A stretch of DNA of 64,000 nucleotides from Aquatica leii. Its lineage: Eukaryota; Arthropoda; Insecta; Coleoptera; Lampyridae. Shown piece after piece: positions 56,377 to 64,000 of the stretch. A model generated the notes under the pieces. That model saw only the letters and a list, made by a program, of their open reading frames with translations. It did no database searches and was not told where the DNA came from. Each line of letters begins with the position of its first letter. Position 1 is the stretch's first letter. The stretch covers positions 18,861,533 to 18,925,532 of the forward strand of contig CM069439.1 in assembly GCA_035610365.1 (NCBI GenBank). The letters are read 5' to 3'. The translations under genes were made by a program, and so were the position numbers.

Positions 56377-58131
56377 GATACTAAATAAATTAACACAATG
56401 ATGCAAAGAAATTATGGTGTCTATATTCCGCGTTAGCTGCGTCACGGCGTGATAATATTGATGTTACTTAACGTTAATTCTAGGCAAACGTTGGGGAACA
56501 ACAGTTACGTTTATTTAATGTCATTGATCATTTCTGGTTGCTTGGGTTATATCTTTACGTTTTATAATAAAACTAATTAAAGGAGGATTTGTTGGGAGTT
56601 CATTACAATGTTCATCTAGGCATGATATATTAAGGTCGTGCAGGTCGGCTGCATTTATCGATCTATAGTTGTAACGAATTGGAGTTAGATTACATACTTC
56701 TTATAGAGCACGTAGCTTTATCAAAAATGCCACATAAAAACCAATAAGTTTTTATTGAATTGAATTCAATAAGTTCCTATATGTAGGTTTTCGGGCAAAC
56801 ATATCAGTTTATTATTATCATTAAATCACTTTAACGTTACTGGTTTACCTCTATTACGTTATATGTGGAACGTAATACATATTTATCGTATAATTACGAC
56901 AAAAAGACTAGGGTTGTATAACGTTATTTATATAATGCTTTTATTACCTTGTATAGAAAATAATTAGCCTTTTTGTTATAACACTGAACATCGTTGTAGG
57001 ACGTCCACAAATTAAGCAATATACATGATAAGATATTACAAAAAATATATACAAGCTTTTCTGATACAGTATCTAGGAACTATTATAATTATTATGTTCT
57101 ACGTTAACTCAAACACAAGATACAAATGCAATTAAATTTATACAGAAAAGTGTTAAATTACTTCCTCCTCGAGTTTTTCCATTTTCTGAGAACCTAAAAA
57201 GGTTTTGTTTTTAATTTGTTTAAATGCCTATACTTACTATGTTTAAGTTATAATGTATTTCGCAGTTATTTTTCATTACTTCTATGTCTTAGACATTTCC
57301 TTTAGTTGGTAATTTAGTTATAACTATTTCCGTTTTTCATATACAATATGAACAAAAAATATTTAAGTGTCTCACTAAAACATGACACGTTTTAGTTCAA
57401 CTAATTTTTTTAAGTCGATATTGAAAGTTATATTATCACATACTAAACAAATTAGCACAATAATGCAAAGGAATTATGGCGTCTATATTAACTTTGAGCA
57501 TTGGCACGATATTCGTTTCACTGGGTCACGGCGTGAAAACATTGATGTTAATTCTACGCAAAAGTTTACATCGTTACTCTTGTGGAACAACAGTTACGTT
57601 TATTCAATGTCATTGCTCATTTCTGGTTGCTTGGGTTATATCTCTACGTAAGTTCAAATAGTTTTAGGCTTTAGTTTATTTTTCGTGCAAGATTTGAGGT
57701 TCGGGTTCAAGAGACTTTTACTCAAACCATTCTTGCTTAAACTGAAAAAACATGCTATTTGCAAGCACCCGCTAATTAAAGATAGAAAACCATAAATAAG
57801 TATTACAATTTACATTACCTGTTAAAATTTGATGAGTAATTGCTCATTAAATATTTTTTAGTACGAAACTACATTAAAATCTATAGGATCCATTTAAGAT
57901 ACCGCTCATTTAAAAACCTGTAAACAATATACTACATTCCAGTATATCCAATTTATTGATCTTTTTGTATTGGTCTCCATTGGTTCCTATGACTCCGGTT
58001 TCAATTTCATTACAATTTTATGCTCTTCTGGAATATAAACGGATTGAGAGCTATCTCCAACATAAGTTTTTGGATTCGCTTCTGGTACTACGTATCTATT
58101 TTTGAGACCTGTTCATGCGTGGAATGGACAA

Positions 58132-58285
58132 AGTTAACTTGCTTTCAGTCGAAATTCAAACACCGCAAAATGAGTGTGCTAGGAATTTACAAGGAATACT
58201 GGAATGTTCAAAGAGTGGCAGTAGCAGTAAAGCTCTGTTCTGCAGGACAGCTGTAATATTCTGGAACATTATCAAGAAGAAATAT
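58132..58285 (+). other. Possible coding exon, unidentified
   Basis: After TTGCTTTCAG (ending 58131) a frame encodes VEIQTPQNECARNLQGILEC and SKSGSSSKALFCRTAVIFWN then IIKKKYGGD. The composition looks protein-like and the acceptor is good. No donor is obvious before the repeat starting near 58290. It might belong to the plus-strand gene starting at 51528, but the phase (1) does not fit that exon directly. Confidence 0.25.
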
Positions 58286-58289
58286 GGAG

Positions 58290-58690
58290 GCGATACCTAT
58301 ATACGTCACGTACGTGCTATGTATGTACACTATACGTACTTTTAAGTACAGATACGTGCGTACGCAGTGCATGTTTTGTTCATCATATGTACTTACACAA
58401 AAAAATGTTGACGTGATCCGCATTTGAACTTTGTTGGTGCAGAAAGCAGTGCCGTACGGAGTACGTATACGTAGTTTTTCATTTTAATATAAGAGATCGA
58501 AAAATAGCTAAAACGACACCACCATCACAATGTTTATAATCAAAATCGACATTTTTTATGTTTGTTTTTGTACATTACGCATGGACAGTGTACGTACAAG
58601 TTACACAGATAGACAAATGTACATACGTAAGATGTACTACCAATGGACGTATAAAGGACGAAGTGTGCTATATGCGTAGAAGCCATATGA
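58290..58690. repeat. ACGTAC-rich, SINE-like repeat, inverted copy
   Basis: This is an inverted relative of 52320-52760. On the minus strand it has a tRNA-type B box AGTTCAAATGCGG (58429-58417) preceded by CTGCACCAACAAAG, which lines up with CTACACCGACAAAG after the A box in the other copy. Flanks are rich in ACGTAC. Confidence 0.45.
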
Positions 58691-58699
58691 TAACATCTC

Positions 58700-59084
58700 A
58701 AGACACTTGAGGAAATTACCAAAAACGGAAACTACCGAAAACTACAAAATAACCAATACAAAAAAAACTACCTAAACCACGTGGCATCTTAAATGAAAGG
58801 TTGGCGTAGAGGTCAAGATAGAAAATATTGTTGAACTCTTACAAATAAAAACTCGGCGTTTAAACAAGACTTAGATTTTGTGAGCAAACGTTTAGACTCC
58901 TGATTAGGAGTTTTGTCAAACCCAACCCAAACATAGAAAAGAGCATTCAAAAACTCACGAATTAATTCTTGAAGCTCAAGTCATAAATCTATGGGTAAAA
59001 GATCAGGTCGCGAGAAGTAAAATAAATTATAATAGAGAAATAGAAAGAAAACAGATCATAAAAGCTATAACTACACGTAATAGC
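58700..59084. other. Probable degraded Penelope sequence or non-coding
   Basis: No intact feature. A short frame with NSAFKQDLDFVSKRLDS precedes the pseudo-LTR and might be a Penelope N-terminal remnant, but it is too weak to assign. Confidence 0.25.
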
Positions 59085-59425
59085 GAAGGCTTCCACGGCC
59101 GGAATCTATACTAAGATAAGAATGTCTTCCGGGTTTGGACCGTGTCATTGTTGTTGTAACCGTAGTTGCCAACGTTTCGCCCACTTTCGTAAGGGGCTTC
59201 ATCAGGGCGTGAGATAAATCGCAAAACTCAAACAAGCAACGAAATCTAACTAAGAACTTCTCAAAAGTTAGGTTATACACTTGTGAAACAAGTCATAATC
59301 TAAACTCTATAAAGGTAAGAAAGAAAACGACAACTTGTAAAAGCAAACGAAAATCTAACAAAGAACCACTACCGAGTTAGGTAATCAACTTGTGAACCAA
59401 GCCAGATTCTAAACTCCGTAGAACT
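59085..59425 (-). repeat. Penelope pseudo-LTR copies
   Basis: 59085-59310 matches 3300-3520, and 59340-59425 matches 2090-2165 (AATCAACTTGTGAACCAAGC..AGATTCTAAA). The minus strand carries an intact hammerhead core. Together with 59432-59590 it forms an inverted pair of pseudo-LTRs. Confidence 0.7.
59150..59213 (-). ncRNA. Hammerhead ribozyme, best-preserved copy
   Basis: On the minus strand, CTGATGA (59205-59199) is followed by a helix II GCCCC..GGGC with loop TTACGAAAGT, then GAAAC (59178-59174) and a helix III hairpin GTTGGCAAC. The helix II pairing is the cleanest of the four copies. The cleavage triplet has changed (CTAC where the copies at 4029 and 59485 have CTTC), which may weaken or shift cleavage. 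Confidence 0.65.
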
Positions 59426-59431
59426 TCTAAC

Positions 59432-59590
59432 TTTTGAGAAGTTCTTAGTTAGATTTCCTTGCTTGTTTAAGTTTTGCGATTTATCTCACGCCCTGATGCA
59501 ACCCCTTACGAAAGTGGGCGAAACGTTGGCAACTTCGGTTACAACAACAATGACACGGTTCAAACCCGGAAGACATTCTTATCTTAGTAT
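59432..59590 (+). repeat. Penelope pseudo-LTR, inverted copy
   Basis: An inverted copy relative to 59085-59310, matching 3955-4127 in direct orientation, from AACTTTTGAGAAGTTCTTAG to AGACATTCTTATCTTAGTAT. Confidence 0.7.
59485..59550 (+). ncRNA. Hammerhead-like motif with one core mutation
   Basis: CTGATGC (59493-59499) replaces CTGATGA. The rest of the core is present: helix II loop TTACGAAAGT, GAAAC at 59520-59524, hairpin GTTGGCAAC and cleavage triplet TTC. The lost A is an invariant core base, so this copy is probably inactive. Confidence 0.55.
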
Positions 59591-59795
59591 ATGAAACTAC
59601 ACGTTATTGAAAATTTAATGGAAGAACAACTGAGGATGGGAAAATATTTATTACTACTGAAAGAACTAGGAAGCGACTGAGATTATTAAACGATTACTTA
59701 ATGGAAAATGAAAGTCCCTATGTACTATCTGGTTAAAATTGGTGTTTTCTTCGGACCGTTGATGGACCGTAGTGTATCTTTAAAGGGCTGTAGTT

Positions 59796-61572
59796 TTTTT
59801 TTAATTTATTGTTAATTGTTTAGCCATTCGGCCTTACAATGGGTTACGTTACCCTTACATCATTCACTTAACATAATAATATAATTTGTACAGAAATTAA
59901 AAAACTAAAAAACTTTCTCCCCTAAAATCTTCCCATCACCATCTAACTATTCTAATACTTTAGACCTAACCCTCCCCTTTTATCCTTCTTTCCTTTACTG
60001 CTTTCATCCAATCCAATCCCTCCCCATCCTCCCCAAGCAAAGCCTTCCTCCCCCTCATTTCTTCCCTTAGCTCGCCACACTCCTCACTCAAGTGCTCTAT
60101 GTCCTCCCATCCCTCCCCACATAATCTACATCTCATTACATCCTCCTTCCAATACTTATTTAAGTTCTCCTCATTTCCGCATCTAAACCTGGCTATAAGT
60201 CGTTTCTCTCCTAAGCTTCTCCTCCCCATCATATACTTAGGAACCCCCTGGAGACTATATTCCCATACCTTACGTTATACTTTCCTTCCCTCTCTTGCAC
60301 CTGCGAATCTTTATCTCTTCTTACTATCTCCCCCGTATTTAACCTTCCTTTCTCTCTCCTTCTTTCCACCTCTTCTCTTGCGAAACCTCCTCGTTGATAG
60401 TACAGTTTCCTTTCTTCCTGCCCATATATGTTTTTGCTATCTTTTACCGTCCTCCAGCAACATTGCAAAATTTTACATTCTCTCCTTTCCTTTATTTTCT
60501 CTTCATAACCCATCGCCCTTTTCTCTGCTTCTATTCTAATCTTCTCTAACTTCCCCTCCTCCTCTATTATGTACTCTGGCGTCTCCCTGTGTAAACCTAG
60601 TATCCATTTCCAATATTTTATTTGTACCCTTTCCAATAGGTTCCACTCTTTCCAACCCCATACCTCCACCCCGTACATCATCACACTTTTAATCAATTTT
60701 TCAAACAGCCATCTTCTCTTCTCGATCTCCTCCCCAAATACTCTTTCCCCTAAACTCCATACCTGCCTATATCCCAAATATGTCACTTCATTCACTGCCT
60801 CTATCTTCTGTTCTCTCCTACTTAACTCCTCCTTTTTCTTCCCTCCTCTCCCTTTTTGAAAAACTACCATCTTAGACTTTCTCACATTTAAACCCAAGTC
60901 TTTCCTTTCCAGATACCTCTTTATCGTATTTATCATACCTTTCATCTCCAACTCATTTTTTGCCACCATGACCATATCGTCTGCATATGCCAACACCCAC
61001 ACTTTAATCCCTCCCTCCATGACAACCCCACCACACTGACCTCCCTTCAACACTTCTTCTATGTCCTCTATATACAGTGCAAATAAAATAGGGCTAAGAG
61101 GACACCCCTGCCTTAGCCCCTTCCTCGTCCAAAACACTTCACTAACACTATCCCTTATTTTTACCCTATTCTTAGTTTCTTTATATATCCCTTCCAGTTT
61201 CCTCACTAGTTGTTCTTCTGTTCCCTTTTTCCTTAACACCATCCATAGCTTTTCCCTATTCACATTATCAAACGCAGCTTCTATGTCCATAAAGAACGCG
61301 TATACCTTATCCCTGTTCTTATCTAGCTCTCCATTCACTAACTGCTTCAATATATAAACATTGTCTATTGCCCTTCTTCCCACTCTAAATCCCATCTGCC
61401 AATCTGGTAATAGTATTTTTTCTTCCATTTCTTTTCCAGCCTCCTTTGTATAATCATGGCATACAATTTATAACTTACATTAGTGACACTAATCCCTCTA
61501 TAATTCTTTACCTCCTTCCTATCCCCTCCCTTATAAACCGGCAGAATTAGACTTTCTTTCCAACTCCCTGGC
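59796..61572 (-). mobile_element. 5'-truncated purine-rich LINE with target-site duplication
   Basis: The insertion is framed by a 15-bp direct repeat, TAAAGGGCTGTAGTT, at 59781-59795 and 61573-61587. On the minus strand it ends in an A-rich tail (T-run at 59794-59802), and it is truncated inside the RT. It is the same family as 13940-17170 but much better preserved, so it is probably the younger insertion. Confidence 0.85.
59966..61565 (-). pseudogene. LINE reverse transcriptase and C-terminal zinc finger, truncated
   Basis: The frame begins mid-protein near 61565 (PGSWKESLILPVYKGGDRKE, VKNYRGISVTNVSYKLYAMI). After one frameshift near 61435 it stays open for 399 codons (61428-60229): DWQMGFRVGRRAIDNVYILK, FFMDIEAAFDNVNREKLWMV, LRQGCPLSPILFALYIEDIE, the catalytic VLAYADDMVMVAKNE and LNVRKSKMVVFQKG. 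A last frame (60232-59966) has LIARFRCGNEENLNKYWKED and the zinc finger CRLCGEGWEDIEHLSEEC (C-x2-C-x8-H-x4-C). All RT catalytic residues are intact, but the endonuclease and start are missing. Confidence 0.85.
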
Positions 61573-61621
61573 TAAAGGGCTGTAGTTAAACCGCTTCGGT
61601 TAGTTAGGGTGCATCTAAAAC

Positions 61622-61860
61622 TTCTCACTTGAACGATGGAGCAGGGACCATATAAAACTCTTGCTTGAATGATGGAGCAAGGACCATGTAAAACTTCTTG
61701 CTTAAGTGATTGAGTAAGGACTATGTAAAACCTCAACGTCTTGCTTGAACGATGGAGCAGGGACCATGTAAAACTTCTTGCTTGAATGATGGAGCAGGGA
61801 CCATGCAAAACATCTTGCTTGAATGATGCAGCAAGGACCATGTAAAACTTTTTGCTTATG
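61622..61860. repeat. Minisatellite, 37-bp unit, about 6 copies
   Basis: The unit is about CTTGCTTGAATGATGGAGCA followed by AGGACCATGTAAAACTT. One unit carries an extra CCTCAACGT. The apparent open frame across it is only the repeat read through. Confidence 0.8.
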
Positions 61861-63240
61861 GTTTGTTCGGACCGTCGTTCGATCGTAGTATATTGAAGGG
61901 CTGTAGTTGAACCACTTCGTAATTTGTATTCTCTTGTTGTAGTTGGCTCACCTCGATGTATTCTTTTGCTGTAGTTGGTCTACCTCTTTCTATTCTTTGG
62001 TTTTTCTTCCACTTCGTTGTATTTTGTAATTTGTACTTGTTTGTTAATTTGCTAGTGGACCGCTTCGTTTTCTTCTTCTACTTCGATTGTTGAGTTGCTG
62101 GTGGACGGTTTCGTTTTTTCTACTACTTTGTTAAGTTGCTGGTGAATACAACGAGGTAGGACAACTACAGCCTGAAAAGACAAATTACGAAGTGGAAGAA
62201 AAGCCGAAAATACAACGAGGTGGGCTAACTACAGCCAGAGTGAAGGAACGATTTTTTAAACAGCTTTACAACCTGTTAAAATATTTTTTTACGAAGTGGA
62301 AGGAATTGTAGCCGAAAAAACACAACACAGAAAAAAAAATGATTACGGGTTAATACAGTGCAAGTATGATGCATCACATTTCATAAAATACTTAAGATCG
62401 CATACAATTATTGGAAAGCTTACAACAAAACATTTAAGGAAAATCAGAAAAGAGAATTAGACCAAAAATTTCAAGAAGTAGAAGAATTACAATTCAGAAA
62501 ACATCAAGAAGCGCAACGACAGGACATTGCAAACAAGCCAATCCTTTAACAACAGTCATTTGGACATCGCCATCATTTGGAGGATATATCAAAACTGCAC
62601 TAGGACGCACTCCAAACCACCAGCATCACCGCAATCACAATTAGAAGTAGATCGACTATTAACTACACCAGAACATACAACAGGGATGATGATGAGCTAC
62701 AACCCTTGCCAGATCCAATTCTTTAAAATCGATCGGGCAAAATGTTTAAAGTTATTAAACAAAAAAAATAAATAAAAGATTGCATTGTTAATTATGTAGT
62801 GCGCTAGACGTAATATTTCATAACAATGTCAACGCAGAAATGCACAATTCAGCATAGGTTAATGTTAATGTAATTTTAAATGGTTGTAAAGCTATTAAAA
62901 AAATGGTTCCTTTCACTTCGGTTGTAGTTTACTTACCTCGTAATTTCGGCTTTTCTATCAATTCGTCATTTGTATTTTCCGGCTGTAGTTGGCTCACCTC
63001 GTATTATTCGGCTGTAGTAGGTTTCTTCTTCTACTTTGATTGTTAAGTTGATGTGGACCGCTTCGTTCCTTCTACTACTTCGATTGTTAAGTAGCTGGTG
63101 GACCGTTCCAAGAACCATAGGTAAACTACGGCGGATGCCCGTAATTAACAGTTCGACACTCACCCCGGTAATCAATATTTGAACAATACCAGATTCTGTG
63201 GTAAGTATCTCAGTGATCAAACAGCTTTTAAGTGAATGAT
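61861..63240. repeat. Complex repeat array with GGCTGTAGTT motifs in both orientations
   Basis: Repeated short blocks include GCTGTAGTTGG..CACCTCG, CTACTTCGATTGTTAAGT and GCTGGTGGACCG, with inverted copies such as CAACGAGGTGGGCTAACTAC near 62150-62240. The flank at 59745-59795 belongs to the same array and was separated by the LINE insertion. A 62380-62760 stretch includes an unassigned frame with KENQKRELDQKFQEVEELQF. Confidence 0.55.
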
Positions 63241-63455
63241 CATTTTATTAATAAAAGGTCGGTTATTTATACATTTTACTTTGCTTATTAAACATATTTC
63301 AATTATGTATTACATTAACCTATTGTGGAATGCTGATTATTATGTGTTACAATAACCTATGCTGAATTGTGCATTTTTGCGTTGACATTGTTATAAAATA
63401 TTACCTCGAGCGCCCTACATAATTAACAAGGCAATCTTTTAATTTTTTTTAATGT
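62762..63455. repeat. Long inverted repeat, about 110-bp arms
   Basis: The left arm 62762-62872 matches the complement of 63345-63455: AAAAGATTGC.TTGTTAATTA, ACAATGTCAACGC and AATGCACAATTCAGCATAGG, roughly 85-90% alike by eye. The arms enclose about 470 bp of the GGCTGTAGTT array. A non-autonomous or foldback-type element is likely. Confidence 0.6.
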
Positions 63456-63539
63456 TTAATATTCTTAAACAGCGTTTCAAAGACGGACATGTAGGATACA
63501 AACTTCTTCAGCATGCATACCCCATACCAAGACGAACGT

Positions 63540-63997
63540 TGGATGTTTAATTTTTGAAATTACACTCTTTGGGGAAATTATTCTGGAAGAAGCCTTCTGA
63601 AATAAGCATTTCCAGCATGCTTATTGATAGTCGATTTATCACTAAATAGCACCTTTTTACACTGCTCTCTGGTCCAATTTTTTAGCCCAAAGCCAATTCT
63701 CTTAGTTCATAACTAAGCAGTCTTTTCCTCACATTTTTGTTAATTGGGTTGAATTCTGCCTGACTTGCACTATTTAGCACTGCATTATCTTGAGGTTTAC
63801 TTTGGTAGTACACTAAGCTGTTTGTCGTGTATTGTTCTAACTTCAGCGTACTTGTTAATAACTATAACAACCGACGATTGATTATAGTTTACTTTCACGG
63901 TTATTTTGCTACTGGAAGCACCTTCTTTATGCAAAAAAAAAACCATTTTGAACCGTTTTTCGTCCGACAATTTTATTCGTTTCTTCTGAGATAACAT
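63540..63997 (-). pseudogene. Tc1/mariner transposase relic
   Basis: The minus strand from 63997 encodes a helix-turn-helix start (KRIKLSDEKRFKMVFFLHKE, GASSSKITVKVNYNQSS) typical of Tc1-like DNA-binding domains. After a large gap and several stops it has NWTREQCKKVLFSDKSTINK (near 63690-63630), which is the second catalytic-Asp region (FSDES in active members). The right end is cut by the window edge. Clearly inactive. Confidence 0.65.
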
Positions 63998-64000
63998 TTT

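Larger units (their letters stand above)
52970..57656. repeat. Tandem duplication, two units, first split by insertions
   Basis: Three blocks of the first unit recur in the same order in the second: 52970-53250 with 56570-56925, 54958-55318 with 57110-57437, and 56382-56571 with 57444-57652. The second unit (56572-57656) is about 1.1 kb and nearly uninterrupted. The first (52970-56571) is expanded to 3.6 kb by a foldback element (about 53485-54957) and another insertion (about 55328-56376). Each unit ends TTGGTTGGG-like, in GGTTGCTTGGGTTATATC. No protein is evident in the unit. Confidence 0.7.

Noticed and set aside
61572-61841. An 89-codon repetitive protein
   Set aside because: It is the 37-bp minisatellite read through on the minus strand.
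61622-61860. A CRISPR-like array
   Set aside because: The repeats are contiguous without unique spacers and the genome is eukaryotic.

Overview
The window is AT-rich animal DNA with short exons, consensus GT-AG introns and a dense mixture of decayed transposable elements. The host genes are insect-type (an N-cadherin tandem pair of the CadN/CadN2 kind and a small four-membrane-span protein), and the repeats (BEL/Pao, Ty3/gypsy, Penelope, Jockey- and R1/LOA-like LINEs, hAT, Academ-like, Tc1) fit an insect, possibly a beetle. The species cannot be fixed from this sequence alone.

Layout. 0-4.3 kb: a minus-strand BEL/Pao element whose protease and integrase parts are separated by Penelope-like elements; the Penelope terminal repeats carry hammerhead-ribozyme motifs. 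4.5-6.9 kb: a broken hAT-like transposase. 7.14-7.27 kb: the last exon (catenin-binding tail) of an upstream classical cadherin, then its probable 3' UTR and non-coding DNA. 9.5-17.2 kb: a DUF4817-type transposase relic, a Jockey LINE (minus) and a very purine-rich LINE (plus). 19.3-30.4 kb: a second N-cadherin gene of nine exons joined in perfect phase, predicting an 815-residue protein with signal peptide, seven cadherin repeats and no membrane span. Its first intron holds an Academ-like transposon (20.2-24.3 kb). 32.3-40.1 kb: a Ty3/gypsy element interrupted by a hAT element (8-bp target duplication), which is itself interrupted by a 1.56-kb non-autonomous element (TA duplication). 40.95-41.88 kb: an intact four-exon gene for a 169-residue four-span membrane protein. 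42.4-46.4 kb: a second, inverted copy of the same gypsy family. 46.7-49.7 kb: a Penelope GIY-YIG fragment and an RNase-H-bearing LINE. 51.15-51.58 kb: two divergent first coding exons sharing a 200-bp promoter with two X-box (RFX)-like sites. 52.3-58.7 kb: SINE-like and ACGTAC-rich repeats, palindromic MITEs, and a tandem duplication split by a foldback element and another insertion. 59.1-64 kb: inverted Penelope repeats with more hammerhead motifs, a 5'-truncated LINE with a clear target duplication, a 37-bp minisatellite, a long inverted repeat and a Tc1-like transposase relic.

Only three host loci are supported well: the two cadherin genes and the four-span protein. The divergent exon pair is probably real but unidentified. 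Nearly everything else is mobile DNA, much of it nested, so insertion order can be read in several places.
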